From an uncultured Verrucomicrobia subdivision 3 bacterium (lineage in GTDB: Bacteria > Verrucomicrobiota > Verrucomicrobiia > Limisphaerales > DASXHY01), in assembly GCA_937890005.1 (NCBI GenBank), contig CALBZA010000074.1, positions 4,651 to 68,650 on the forward strand: a stretch of 64,000 nucleotides of DNA, read 5' to 3'. Shown in pieces: positions 43,094-52,655 of the stretch (position 1 is its first letter; the number at the start of each line of letters is the position of its first letter). Both the position numbers and the translations under genes were made by a program. The notes beneath the pieces were generated by a model, which was not told the origin of the DNA, made no database searches, and saw only the letters and a list, made by a program, of their open reading frames with translations.

Positions 43094-44164
43094 ATGAAGT
43101 GTTTCATTTTCGCATCGCTCATGCTGGCCGGAGCCGTCTCGATTCAAGCGGCCGAGAATCTCCCGGGTTCAACGGAATCGACGAACGTGCTTCGGGCCCG
43201 GCAGAACCAGCGGCTGGCCGACATTCGAGTTCACGATCCATTCATTCTGCCGCATCAGGCCACGAAGACCTATTACCTCTACACTGCCATTGGCGCGCGG
43301 TCGCCGGTGGGACGTTCGGGAGTGGTGACCTACAGGAGCAAGGACCTGTTGAACTGGGATGGACCGCATCTGGTGTTCACCGTCCCGGATGGCACCTGGG
43401 CGGATCCTCGGCATGGCGTCTGGGCGCCTGAGGTGCATGAATACAGGGGGAAGTTTTACCTGTTCTGCACACTGCACAACGACAACACGATCTTCTCCGT
43501 GCCGCCGGAATCGGTTCGAACGAATCATCTTCGCGGCTCGGTCGTGGCAGAAAGCGACTCGCCTGAGGGACCGTTCAAGCTGCTCAAAACTGATGGACCG
43601 CATCCGCCAAAAAATTTCATGACGCTGGACGGAACGTTGTTCGTCGATTCAACGAACCAGCCGTGGATGGTTTACGCGCACGAATGGATTCAGGTGGTGG
43701 ACGGCACGATGGAGGCGATCCGGCTGAAGGAGGATTTGTCGGACTCGATCGGCGCGCCGATTCATCTGTTCAAGGCTTCCGATGCGCCGTGGATCAATGC
43801 GGAGAAAGTTCCGAGTCCGCGCGAGAACCGTTACGTCACGGATGGACCGCAGTTTTATCGCACGAAGAATGGAAGGCTGCTGATGCTGTGGGCGAGTTAC
43901 AACAACCGCGGTTACGTGCAGACCGTGGCGCGATCAAAAACCGATACGCTCAAGGGACCATGGGAACAGCTGGAACCGCTTGTCGGAAACGACAGTGGCC
44001 ACGGAATGCTGTTCCGCACGTTCGAAGGGCAATTGATGCTGGTGCTGCATCAACCGTTCGGCAGCCCGCTCACCCGCGCCAAACTTTACGAGATGGAGGA
44101 CACCGGAGATGCCATCCGGGTCGTTCGCGCGCGTGAAGACCTTCACGGCAACGGCGCGCGGTGA
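43094..44164 (+). CDS. Secreted GH43-like glycosidase
   Basis: A 356-aa exported protein with signal peptide (FIFASLMLAGAVSIQAAE). The mature part reads as a five-bladed propeller: RVHDPFIL with the candidate base Asp48, YYLYTAIGA, VVTYRSKDLLNWDGPHLV, TWADPRHGVWAPEVHEYRGK, SDSPEGPFKLL, FMTLDGTLFVDSTNQPWMVY (second-position Asp), VTDGPQFYRTKNGRLLMLWA and GHGMLFRTFEGQLMLVLHQP with a conserved His. Family 43 and related enzymes cut arabinose-, xylose- or galactose-containing side chains. Substrate cannot be told. Convergent with hom, 30 bases apart. Confidence 0.8.
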   Translation: MKCFIFASLMLAGAVSIQAAENLPGSTESTNVLRARQNQRLADIRVHDPFILPHQATKTYYLYTAIGARSPVGRSGVVTYRSKDLLNWDGPHLVFTVPDGTWADPRHGVWAPEVHEYRGKFYLFCTLHNDNTIFSVPPESVRTNHLRGSVVAESDSPEGPFKLLKTDGPHPPKNFMTLDGTLFVDSTNQPWMVYAHEWIQVVDGTMEAIRLKEDLSDSIGAPIHLFKASDAPWINAEKVPSPRENRYVTDGPQFYRTKNGRLLMLWASYNNRGYVQTVARSKTDTLKGPWEQLEPLVGNDSGHGMLFRTFEGQLMLVLHQPFGSPLTRAKLYEMEDTGDAIRVVRAREDLHGNGAR

Positions 44165-44194
44165 AACGAATCGATTCCGGTTCGTTGGCTCCGG

Positions 44195-45502
44195 TCAGGT
44201 AAAGCTCTCGACGCGGAGCATGACCGGCTTGCCTTTGACCGCCGGCAGCTTCGAAATCTTCGCAAGCGCCTTCTTCATCGCGGCGTTCGGAGCATCGTGC
44301 AACATGAGAATCAGCGGCACGCTTTCGCCTTCGTGACCTTCGGGCTGGATCACCGATGAAATTCCAATCTTCGATTGCGCGAAGATCGCCGAAATCTTTG
44401 CGAGAACGCCGGGGCGATCGACAACGCTGAGCCGGACGTAATAGCGCGAGACGATTTCGTCCATCGGCAACACACGGCCCTTTGATGCGTGCGCAATGAA
44501 CGGTGCAACGCGGACTTTGCCGCCGTTGCGAAGATCGAGCGCGGCATCGGCCACATCGCTCAGCACTGCACTGGCGGTTGCATCCTTGCCTGCGCCACGA
44601 CCGTAGAAGAGCGTGTCACCGACGACATCGCCGCGGACGAAGCAGGCATTGAACACACCGTTGACGCTCGCGAGCACGTGGCTGTTCGGGATGAGCGTGG
44701 GATAGACGGAAACCTGGATGCCGGCTTTTTTACCGCCGACCTGCTTCACGATTCCAAGCAGCTTGATGTTGTAACCGAGCTGCTGGGCAAACTGCATGTC
44801 GAGCCGGGAAATTTCGCGGATGCCTTCCGTGTGAATCTGGTGATGATCGACCCAGAATCCGTGCGCCAGCGATGCGAGAATCCCAATCTTGTGTTGCGCG
44901 TCGAAGCCGTCGATGTCGAGATCCGGCGGCGTTTCCGCGTAGCCCTGTTTTTGCGCATCGGCAAGAACATCGGCGAATTCCGCGCCTTCCTGTTTCATGC
45001 GCGACAGGATGTAATTGCAGGTGCCGTTGACGATGCCGTAGATGGCGGAGAATTGATTTGCCACGAAACCTTCGCGCAACGATTTGATGATCGGAATGCC
45101 GCCGCAGACGCTGGCTTCGTAGTAGAGATTCGCGCCGGACCTGGCGGCAGCGGCGAAGAGTTCCGGACCGTGCGCGGAAAGCAACGCCTTGTTGGCCGTG
45201 ACGACCGTTTTGCCCTTCGACAACGCCGAGAGAATCATCGTTCTGGCGATGCCGGTTCCGCCGACGAGTTCGATGACGACGTGAATGTCCGGATCGTTGA
45301 CGACTTCCTGCCAGTCGGTGGTGAGCAGGGATTTTGTGATCGGATAGGGGCGGGGTTCGTCGATCGCCTTCACGGCGACTTTCCGGAAGGCGAGTTTGAC
45401 GCCGAGGCGCGCCGCCATCAGGTTGCCGTTTTGTTGGAGGGCATGAAAAACTCCACTGCCAACCGTTCCGCCACCGATCATTCCAAGGTTTACCTGCTGC
45501 AT
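44195..45502 (-). CDS. hom: Homoserine dehydrogenase with ACT domain
   Basis: A 435-aa enzyme reducing aspartate semialdehyde to homoserine (threonine/methionine branch). ATG 45502 (MQQVNLGMIGGGTVGSGVFH) is chosen since a longer frame would overlap the response-regulator gene. NAD(P)-binding GGGTVGSG, VIELVGGTGIA, VVTANKALLSAHG, YEASVCGGIPIIKSL, GIVNGTCNYILSRM, GYAETPPDLDIDGFDA-like and KIGILASLAHG are typical. A C-terminal ACT domain (VRLSVVDRPGVLAKISAIFA) suggests feedback inhibition by threonine. It is 50 bases downstream of the response regulator on the same strand. Confidence 0.95.
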   Translation of the reverse strand: MQQVNLGMIGGGTVGSGVFHALQQNGNLMAARLGVKLAFRKVAVKAIDEPRPYPITKSLLTTDWQEVVNDPDIHVVIELVGGTGIARTMILSALSKGKTVVTANKALLSAHGPELFAAAARSGANLYYEASVCGGIPIIKSLREGFVANQFSAIYGIVNGTCNYILSRMKQEGAEFADVLADAQKQGYAETPPDLDIDGFDAQHKIGILASLAHGFWVDHHQIHTEGIREISRLDMQFAQQLGYNIKLLGIVKQVGGKKAGIQVSVYPTLIPNSHVLASVNGVFNACFVRGDVVGDTLFYGRGAGKDATASAVLSDVADAALDLRNGGKVRVAPFIAHASKGRVLPMDEIVSRYYVRLSVVDRPGVLAKISAIFAQSKIGISSVIQPEGHEGESVPLILMLHDAPNAAMKKALAKISKLPAVKGKPVMLRVESFT

Positions 45503-45552
45503 AAGGCGGCAGAGGATGCCGCCAAAGGCAGGGCGGGACAATTCAATTTTGT

Positions 45553-46002
45553 TCAGCTGGAGGGCGGCGGAAGCAGGCGGCACCAGCGGAACCAGTAGTC
45601 CTTCAAAAGGCGCATCAGTTCCACGAGAAGATCGGGATCGGTCGGCTTCACGAAATAAGAGTTGCAGCCGAGCCTGTAGGCCACGGTGACATCGATTTCT
45701 GAATTCGACGACGTGAGAATAATGATCGGAATAGTGCTCCAATGCTGGCTCTGACGAATCCATTTCAGGACTTCCAGACCATGTTTCCGGGGGAGATTGA
45801 GGTCGAGCACCACGACGCCAGGGGAAGGATGTTGTTCCCGGTCCGAGAACGTTCCCTTGCCCTCCAGGTAGTCCGTGGCTTCCTGGCCATCTTTCACAAT
45901 GCGGAGCGGATTTTCCACCCCGGCAAGTTCGGTGGCCCTTTTGAAGAAGAAGATGTCGTTGTCATCATCCTCAACCAACAGAATTGGCGTGCTGCTTGTC
46001 AT
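45553..46002 (-). CDS. Rcp1-type response regulator paired with the upstream kinase
   Basis: A 149-aa receiver protein; ATG 46002 overlaps the stop of the histidine kinase gene by four bases (ATGA), so the pair is translationally coupled. Acidic pocket VEDDDND, phosphoacceptor Asp in VVVLDLNLPRKHG, IIILTSSNSE (Thr/Ser) and SYFVKPTDPDLL (Lys) are present. No output domain. Same class as the regulator at 7568-8047. It likely relays phosphate from the kinase to an unknown protein. Confidence 0.9.
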   Translation of the reverse strand: MTSSTPILLVEDDDNDIFFFKRATELAGVENPLRIVKDGQEATDYLEGKGTFSDREQHPSPGVVVLDLNLPRKHGLEVLKWIRQSQHWSTIPIIILTSSNSEIDVTVAYRLGCNSYFVKPTDPDLLVELMRLLKDYWFRWCRLLPPPSS

Positions 46003-48320
46003 TTCACCGCTGCTTTCAGTTCCACGTAAAAAATACTTCCTTTGCCCGGCTCGGATTCCACATAAACCGAACCGCCCATTCTTTCCACTGCCTTTCGCAC
46101 GATAGCAAGCCCGATGCCCGTGCCTTCGTAGAGATCAGCCCGATTCAATCGCTGGAACATCTGGAAAATCCTGGCCTGCGACTCGTGATCGATCCCAATA
46201 CCGTTATCGCGAAAGGAAAGCCGAACGATCGAACCTTCCGTCTCCGCTCCGATTTCGATTTGAGGGAACACATCCTTCGGAACGAATTTCACCGCATTCC
46301 CCAGCAGGTTTGAAACGACCTGCGTCAACGCGGCCCCGTTTGCCAGGACGGAGGGAAGTTTATCTTTAACCTCGATGCGCGCTTTGCCACCGGAGAAATC
46401 AGGATACGAGACAAGAATGTCGCGGATGAACGAATCCAGTTCCACGGTTTCGAGCGGAAGTTCGCTCCGGGCAATCCGGCTGTAGCTCAAAACATCCTGA
46501 ATCAACGCATCCAGACGCTGGGCCGACACGATGATGCGGCGGAGATATTCCTTGCCGTCCTCGCCGAGATGGCCAGCGGACTCCTGCATCAGAATTTTTC
46601 CGAAGCCATGCATCGCCCGCAAAGGCGCGCGCATGTCGTGAGCGATGCTGTAGGAGAACGATTCCAGTTCCGCGACCGAGTCCTGCAGTTGGCCGGTGCG
46701 TTCGCGGACGGCCCGTTCCAGTTCGTCCCGCTGCACGTGACGTTCGTGGACGTCAATGCACGAGCCGATGAAACCTTTGAAATCTCCGGACGGGTCGGCC
46801 ATTGGCGTTCCACAATCGAAAATCCATCGATACTCCTCGTCGTGACGCCGAACGCGATATTCCATCTCGTACGGCTCACGCTTTTCGAAAGACCGGGCAA
46901 AGATCGAGCGGCATCGTTCAGCGTCATCCGGATGAACGCGGTCGATCCAGCCTTCACGCAAGTCTTCATCGCCGCGCGTTCCAACGAAGCTGTGCCACGC
47001 CTTGTTGAACCAGCTGAAACGCATCTCCGGATCGGTGATCCAGATCATGGCGGGCGATGCGTCGGCCATGGCGCGGAAGCGGAATTCGCTGTTTCGAAGT
47101 GCTTCGGCAGATCGGATTCGATCCAGCGCGATGGCAACCTGATCGGCAATCCTTGCCATGAGGTTGAGTTCTTCCTCGGTGAAACGGTCGCGCGTTTTGG
47201 AAGCAAAGGAGAGCGTTCCGAGGATTCGGCCGGCCGCCATGAGCGGGTGACAGGCATAACTCTTAAATCCAAACGACAGGAGGGTGGCGGCTTGCGGATC
47301 GTCGCTTTCCTGAATGTTGTATTCGATGACAGGACATTGCTGTTGGGCCGACCGGCCGCACAGGGATTGGCCGATGTTGAGCCATTCAATCTTTCGAACG
47401 TCCTCCGGTGAAATCCCGGCGCTGGCATTGAGCCGCATGGCGTGTCGTTCGGGAACGAACAGGTAATTCAGGAAATTGTCGCAACCAAGATGTTGCATCA
47501 CGCGCGTGCAGAGTTCGTTGATGATCCGCTGCGGATCTTCCGACGTCAGCAGCCGGCTGGAAACATCCGAAAGCAGATGAAATTTTTCGAGCGCACGTTC
47601 GGTGACGTGTTCCATCGCGCGCTTTTTGGTGATGTCCCGGCCGTAAAGATTCACGTAGCCGAGATCTGGAAACGGAGCGGCCACGAAGTGATACACCTTG
47701 TCTCCGATCTGTTGTTCCTGCTGGCTGAGCTGCTTTTGTGACAGCACGTCCGCCACCCACGACCGAAACGGCTCTCCAATCGTCTGACCCACGCCGATCT
47801 TCCATTCTTCGATCAGCTTCCTTCCCGCCGGATTGCAGTAAAGCAGTTCTCCGTTGGCCGAGGCGCGCATGACGGGCGAGGGGTTCTGTTCCGGGAATTG
47901 CGCCGACTGCCGCAGCTGATCTTCGGCGCGTCTGCGTTCGTCGAGTTCTTCTCGAAGACGAAGGTTTTGTCGGCGGAGACGTTCCCCCAACGTGATCACC
48001 GCGATGCAGGAAGCGAAGAATCCTAGCGTTCCGAACCACGTGGATGGAGATGAAAGTGCAAGGGTGTGAATGGGCGGAATGAAGAACCAGTGCGCCGCAA
48101 TCCATCCAAGGATCATGATCATCACCGATGCCTGCCAGCGACAGCGCCAGGCGGCGTAAACGGTTCCGAGGAAAAATGTGACGAATGGAAAGTCCGTCCC
48201 GATCAGCGGCGTCATTGCCATTCGGATGACGAGGCCAAGCGCAACGAGACCGAGCGCGACAGCGGTGTCTTTCCATGTGCCCCTGAGGTCGCCGCGACTG
48301 AAAGTTTTTGCGCCGGACAT
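45999..48320 (-). CDS. Sensor histidine kinase: DUF4118-like membrane part, PAS, GAF, PAS, kinase
   Basis: A 773-aa kinase; ATG 48320 (MSGAKTFSRGDLRGTW) is preferred to an upstream start whose extra 42 residues look non-coding. Membrane part of four segments (about 20-110, DUF4118/KdpD-like), coiled linker, PAS (about 150-250, SPVMRASANGELLYCNPAG), GAF (about 260-415), PAS/PAC (about 420-535, SPAMIWITDPEMRFSWFNKA), phosphoacceptor His in YSIAHDMRAPLRAMHG, and ATPase with NLLGNAVKF, DNGIGID and GTGIGLAIVRKA. Forms an operon with the response regulator and perhaps hom. Divergent from an MFS transporter. Confidence 0.87.
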   Translation of the reverse strand: MSGAKTFSRGDLRGTWKDTAVALGLVALGLVIRMAMTPLIGTDFPFVTFFLGTVYAAWRCRWQASVMIMILGWIAAHWFFIPPIHTLALSSPSTWFGTLGFFASCIAVITLGERLRRQNLRLREELDERRRAEDQLRQSAQFPEQNPSPVMRASANGELLYCNPAGRKLIEEWKIGVGQTIGEPFRSWVADVLSQKQLSQQEQQIGDKVYHFVAAPFPDLGYVNLYGRDITKKRAMEHVTERALEKFHLLSDVSSRLLTSEDPQRIINELCTRVMQHLGCDNFLNYLFVPERHAMRLNASAGISPEDVRKIEWLNIGQSLCGRSAQQQCPVIEYNIQESDDPQAATLLSFGFKSYACHPLMAAGRILGTLSFASKTRDRFTEEELNLMARIADQVAIALDRIRSAEALRNSEFRFRAMADASPAMIWITDPEMRFSWFNKAWHSFVGTRGDEDLREGWIDRVHPDDAERCRSIFARSFEKREPYEMEYRVRRHDEEYRWIFDCGTPMADPSGDFKGFIGSCIDVHERHVQRDELERAVRERTGQLQDSVAELESFSYSIAHDMRAPLRAMHGFGKILMQESAGHLGEDGKEYLRRIIVSAQRLDALIQDVLSYSRIARSELPLETVELDSFIRDILVSYPDFSGGKARIEVKDKLPSVLANGAALTQVVSNLLGNAVKFVPKDVFPQIEIGAETEGSIVRLSFRDNGIGIDHESQARIFQMFQRLNRADLYEGTGIGLAIVRKAVERMGGSVYVESEPGKGSIFYVELKAAVK

Positions 48321-48554
48321 GCTGCTGAGTGCCGCGAGAATACGGGAAGCGTTCCGCCAGTCAAACCGGTTCAGATACCCATTCGTGTCATTCAAATTTT
48401 CACTTGTCGCCTGCGAGTGACACCTTTCACACACGTATCGATGCATTGCACCCGATTGACGCCGGTCGCTTGCTGGCGATACTTCGGCGTGATTTCTCCG
48501 GAAGATTCACATCGCGATACCTCGGCGCCGCGCAACAGGAACGTTGCGCGCGCG

Positions 48555-49736
48555 ATGAATTCTCCCTGGCTGCTCGCAATCGCATTTGTCGGATTCATCA
48601 GCCTGGGACTCCCGGATACAGTCATCGGCGTGGCGTGGCCGTCGGTTCGCGAAACTTTTGGACGCCATCAAAGTGATCTCGCGGCCATCTTCGTCGGATA
48701 CGGGATCAGCTACTTCCTCTCGAGCTTTTTCACCGGTCGCCTGCTGGGATGGTTTGGTGTCGGAACGCTGCTGACATTGAGCAGCGCGATTGTGGCGGTG
48801 GGTGTGATCGGATTAGGGGCGTCACCGGTCTGGATCATTTTCGCATTTCTTCCGGTGCTGCACGGTCTTGGTTCGGGCGCGATCGATGCCGGACTCAATC
48901 ATTACGTCGCCAGACATTTTTCTGCGAAGCAGATGAACTGGCTGCACGCGTGTTACAGCGTCGGAGCGATGCTGGGGCCGCTGATCATGACATCAGTTCT
49001 TGCGGCGAATGCGTCGTGGCGGTCTGGATATTTTACCGTTGGCGCGATTTTGCTGATCCTCACCGCGCTTTTCGCCTTCACGAGAAAACAATGGAACGAT
49101 CCGGGAACCGATTCGGAGAATTCTCACGAGCAGCCCGCTGTTTCAGCGATCGAAGCGCTTCGAAACAAAGCCGTCGTTTTGCAGAGCCTTTTCTTCTTCG
49201 CTTATACCGGAGTGGAAATGACGATCGGACAGTGGAGCTTCACCGTCCTGACCGAATCGCGCGGGCTTTCGGAAGAGTCGGCGGGAATCTGGGTGACGGT
49301 TTACTGGGCGAGCATTCTCGTGGGACGCGTCGTTTTTGGATTTGTGGTGGAACGGGTCGGCATCGACCGATTGATTCGCACCGGACTGTTGCTGGCGTTG
49401 CTGGGGACGGTTCTGTTTTCAGTCCGATTCGACGCCGCTGTGATCGCGCTGCCGTTGATCGGACTCGGACTCGCGCCGCTGTATCCGTGCATGATGACCC
49501 GGACGCCGCAACGATTGGGAACCGGTTTGGCGGCGCACGCGATCGGGTTTCAGGTCAGTGCTGCGATGCTTGGCGTAACCGTGTTGCCGAGCGGCTGCGG
49601 GTTTCTGGCGGAATGGACTTCGCCGAATGCGATTCCGATTGCGGCCGCGGGCATCGCGTTTGTGCTGTTTGGGATCAATGAATTGCTGCTCCGCGGAGAC
49701 AAGGTCAGCCGAGTTCGCGGAGCAAATCCAGTGTGA
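48555..49736 (+). CDS. MFS transporter (FucP/sugar-permease-like)
   Basis: A 393-aa inner-membrane protein of about 12 segments. ATG 48555 (MNSPWLLAIAFVGFISLGLP) begins at the first membrane helix; the long upstream frame is antisense to the kinase. The segments GVAWPSVRETFGRHQSDL and ATPIV-like loop regions, GSGAIDAGLNHYVARHF, ACYSVGAMLGPLIMT and the central loop (KQWNDPGTDSENSHEQP) match sugar permease-type MFS proteins. Substrate unknown. Convergent with the GPH-family transporter, sharing a hairpin terminator. Confidence 0.8.
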   Translation: MNSPWLLAIAFVGFISLGLPDTVIGVAWPSVRETFGRHQSDLAAIFVGYGISYFLSSFFTGRLLGWFGVGTLLTLSSAIVAVGVIGLGASPVWIIFAFLPVLHGLGSGAIDAGLNHYVARHFSAKQMNWLHACYSVGAMLGPLIMTSVLAANASWRSGYFTVGAILLILTALFAFTRKQWNDPGTDSENSHEQPAVSAIEALRNKAVVLQSLFFFAYTGVEMTIGQWSFTVLTESRGLSEESAGIWVTVYWASILVGRVVFGFVVERVGIDRLIRTGLLLALLGTVLFSVRFDAAVIALPLIGLGLAPLYPCMMTRTPQRLGTGLAAHAIGFQVSAAMLGVTVLPSGCGFLAEWTSPNAIPIAAAGIAFVLFGINELLLRGDKVSRVRGANPV

Positions 49737-49760
49737 CTGGATTCATCTCAAAACAAACAA

Positions 49761-49794
49761 CAGCGGCGCTCGGGGGAGCCACAGAGCGCCGCTG
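49761..49794. terminator. Bidirectional hairpin terminator between convergent transporter genes
   Basis: A perfect 11-bp stem: CAGCGGCGCTC (49761-49771) with GAGCGCCGCTG (49784-49794). Leftward it is followed by TTGTTTGTTTTG, suiting the minus-strand transporter; the rightward T run is weak. Confidence 0.8.
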
Positions 49795-49810
49795 CATTTG
49801 TGAAACGAGT

Positions 49811-51325
49811 TTATTGTGCTGCGGCAGAGGATGGCGCGCTGCCGCGATTCCGGCGTTCCGCCAGTTCGGCAGCCATTTCAAGCGTGGCGCGCTTGTTCAG
49901 CTTGTAGCAGACGAGCAGTACCGTGCAGATCGCGAACAGAGCTCCGACCACAATGCCGCTCGTGAACCGGTATCCGGACACTGCGTCGGGCGCACCCGGA
50001 AACTGCGTGTCATAACGGAAGAATCCTTCCATGACCCACAAGAACGACGCCTGTCCAAGGGCGAGTCCCGCCTTGAGCGCAAATCCAATCGTGGCGAAAA
50101 CCATTCCCGTGAAACGGCGTCCCGTCTGCAGTTCCGAGTAATCCGCGACGTCCGCAAAAATGGCCCAGACCAGTGGAATGGTCGGCGCGTAGAAAATGGC
50201 GATAAGAATGGTCAGTGCCACCATGCCGGCCACGTTGGTGGGTGAAAGGAGGTAGAACGCAAATGTTCCCAATGCGGCGAGTCCGAATCCGACGACCGCA
50301 ACCGCCTTCTTCCCAAACTTCCGCGACAACGGCGGCGACAGCAGAATGACGATGATCGTCGTCGCAGTGCCGATCATGTTGATGATGCTGTTGAACACAT
50401 CGGCGACGTTTGAATTCGCCAGGTCGGAGCGATCGCCATGAACGATGTATCCGAGCGTTTCCAGAATCCCGCCCGATGTCTGGGACGCTGTCAGCCCGAG
50501 CTTCGCAACGAAATCATACATCGCGGCCTTGTCCACATACTGATGGTAGTAATTGTAAAGCGCGCCTCCGCGGAACGACAGGATGGCGAAGTGAATGAGC
50601 GTCATGACAAACATCACCCGCCACGGAACGTTTCGCAGCAGGTCCATGAAATCCTGCTTGGGCGAGCTGCTCGTCTCCACCACCGGCTGAACGCGTTCGC
50701 GTGTGGTGAAGAAGGTGATCAGGAACAGCACGAGGCAAAGCACCGCCCAGATGGTCATGGTGACCTGCCAGCCATGCTGTCGATCGTGGCCCACCGAAAA
50801 CTTCGCGACCAACGGCAGCGTGAGACCTCCAACGATGAATTGCGCGATGTTGACCGAAATGAAGCGGAAGGAATTGAGCCGCGTGCGCTCGTTCAAATCT
50901 GCGGTCATCACACCGCCGAGCGCCGAATACGGCATGTTGTTCATCGAATACAACGTCATCAGCAGGAGGTTCGTGATCGCGGCGTAGGCAATCAAAGCGC
51001 CGTAGCTCCAGCCTTTCGGAGTCGTGTAGGCCAGCACCATCACGACGGCCCATGGGATCGCAGTCCAGAGAATCCACGGACGGAACCGTCCCCAACGCGT
51101 TTTTGTTCGATCCGCGATGACGCCCATGATCGGGTCGAAAAGCGCATCCCAAAGTTTCGGCCAGAGCAGGATGAGCGCTGCGTGGCTGGCTTTAAGACCA
51201 AACACATCAGTATAGAAGTTCAGCTGGAAGAGGATCATCGTCATGAAGACGAAGTTTGCCGCCGCGTCGCCGCCGCTGTAGCCGGCCTTTTCCAGAAATG
51301 AGAGCTTTTGATTGGGTGTGTTCAA
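49811..51325 (-). CDS. GPH-family (MelB-like) sugar:cation symporter
   Basis: A 504-aa protein with about 12 membrane segments, family glycoside-pentoside-hexuronide:cation symporter. KLSFLEKAGYSGGDAAANFVF at the start, then WPKLWDALFDPIMGVIADRT with the conserved cation-site aspartates, TKTRWGRFRPW (loop), YSMNNMPYSALGGVMTADLNERTRLNSFRF and PLVWAIFADVADYSELQTGRR are typical. It is divergent from uxuA with a 253-base spacer, so the likely cargo is a hexuronide or oligouronide feeding the mannonate route. A polar insert at about 285-320 (GYIVHGDRSDLANSN) is longer than usual. Confidence 0.85.
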   Translation of the reverse strand: MNTPNQKLSFLEKAGYSGGDAAANFVFMTMILFQLNFYTDVFGLKASHAALILLWPKLWDALFDPIMGVIADRTKTRWGRFRPWILWTAIPWAVVMVLAYTTPKGWSYGALIAYAAITNLLLMTLYSMNNMPYSALGGVMTADLNERTRLNSFRFISVNIAQFIVGGLTLPLVAKFSVGHDRQHGWQVTMTIWAVLCLVLFLITFFTTRERVQPVVETSSSPKQDFMDLLRNVPWRVMFVMTLIHFAILSFRGGALYNYYHQYVDKAAMYDFVAKLGLTASQTSGGILETLGYIVHGDRSDLANSNVADVFNSIINMIGTATTIIVILLSPPLSRKFGKKAVAVVGFGLAALGTFAFYLLSPTNVAGMVALTILIAIFYAPTIPLVWAIFADVADYSELQTGRRFTGMVFATIGFALKAGLALGQASFLWVMEGFFRYDTQFPGAPDAVSGYRFTSGIVVGALFAICTVLLVCYKLNKRATLEMAAELAERRNRGSAPSSAAAQ

Positions 51326-51578
51326 CGGATTGGAGAGTGTTAAAAACGGTTCATCATCGGAGCGATTCCGGCCCGAATTTCAATGCGCGGAGTATTCCAA
51401 GCTCCTCATTTCTGAGGAATGGAAATCTCTCGCGAATTTATGGACGATTCTACCTGCCTGCATTTTCGAGCTTGTGACGCTGGCACTGGATTCCGCAACA
51501 ATTCGCCCGCGCCCACGAATCGTGGAATACGAACGGTCAAACATTGAATGTTCACGACGGGCTCCTGGATGTTCGATT

Positions 51579-52649
51579 ATGAAACTTGGACTTGGACTTT
51601 ACCGGCACATGCTGACGCGGGAAAACTTTCAGTTCGCGCGCCAGGCGGGTGCCACGCACATCGTGGCGCATCTCGTCGATTACTTTAGAGGCGGCGCCCA
51701 GAATCCGCGCGACAATCAACCCACCGGCGGCGAACTGGGCTGGGGCCTTGCCGGCGATCCCGACAAGCTTTGGACTGTGGACGAATTGATCGAATTCCGC
51801 CGCGCCGCCGAGGCGGAGGGGCTCAAGCTCGAAGCGATCGAAAACTTCGATCCCGCGCACTGGCATGATGTTCTTCTCGACGGTCCGAAGCGCCAGCAGC
51901 AACTCGAGAATGTCAAAACCACGATCCGCAATCTCGGCAAGGCCGGCATTCCAATCATGGGCTACAACTTCAGCATCGCCGGCGTTTGCGGCCGGACACA
52001 TCGCGCCTACGCCCGCGGCGGCGCCATGTCCGTGGGCATGGAAGGACCAGTCGATGTTCCAATGCCGAACGGAATGGCCTGGAACATGGTGATCGATCCA
52101 AACGCTCCGAAGGGTGATGTCCCGTCCGCCACGCACGAGCAGCTCTGGCAGCGGCTCAATGTCTTTCTTCAGGAAGTCATTCCAGTCGCGGAAGAGGCCG
52201 GAGTGAAACTCGCTTTGCATCCCGATGATCCACCCATGCCGTTCATGCGTGGACAGCCGCGGCTCGTGTATCAGCCGCATCTGTATCAGAAAGTCATCGA
52301 TCTGAAACCGAGTCCTGCAAACACCCTGGAGTTCTGCCTGGGATCACTGGCCGAGATGACAGAGGGCGACGTTTATGAAGCGGTGGATCAATACAGCCGT
52401 CAGAACAAGCTTGCCTACGTGCATTTCAGAAACGTCACCGGCAAGGTGCCGTTCTACCGCGAGACGTTCATTGATGACGGAGACATCGACATGATCCGCG
52501 TGCTGCGTATTCTGAAGCGGAACGGTTTTGACGGCGTTCTGATTCCGGATCACACGCCGCAGATGTCGTGCGCCGCACCGTGGCATGCCGGAATGGCATT
52601 CGCGATGGGTTACATGCGCGCCGCCATGCAAATGATCGAAAAAGAATAA
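51579..52649 (+). CDS. uxuA: D-mannonate dehydratase
   Basis: A 356-aa TIM-barrel enzyme converting D-mannonate to 2-keto-3-deoxygluconate. ATG 51579 (MKLGLGLYRHMLTRENF) gives the family-like start. GATHIVAHLVDYF, PIMGYNFSIAGVCGRT, KLALHPDDPPMPFMRGQPRL (metal His and Asp), NTLEFCLGSLAEM, AYVHFRNVTGKVPFY (metal His) and GVLIPDHTPQMSC (metal Asp/His) are the expected metal-binding strands. It pairs with the SDR 6 bases downstream and with the divergent transporter as a small uronate-use locus. Confidence 0.9.
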   Translation: MKLGLGLYRHMLTRENFQFARQAGATHIVAHLVDYFRGGAQNPRDNQPTGGELGWGLAGDPDKLWTVDELIEFRRAAEAEGLKLEAIENFDPAHWHDVLLDGPKRQQQLENVKTTIRNLGKAGIPIMGYNFSIAGVCGRTHRAYARGGAMSVGMEGPVDVPMPNGMAWNMVIDPNAPKGDVPSATHEQLWQRLNVFLQEVIPVAEEAGVKLALHPDDPPMPFMRGQPRLVYQPHLYQKVIDLKPSPANTLEFCLGSLAEMTEGDVYEAVDQYSRQNKLAYVHFRNVTGKVPFYRETFIDDGDIDMIRVLRILKRNGFDGVLIPDHTPQMSCAAPWHAGMAFAMGYMRAAMQMIEKE

Positions 52650-52655
52650 CGCTCC

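Noticed and set aside
44195..45763. Longer homoserine dehydrogenase start at 45763
   Set aside because: The extra 87 residues would overlap the response-regulator gene and lack family resemblance; ATG 45502 gives the standard NAD-binding start.
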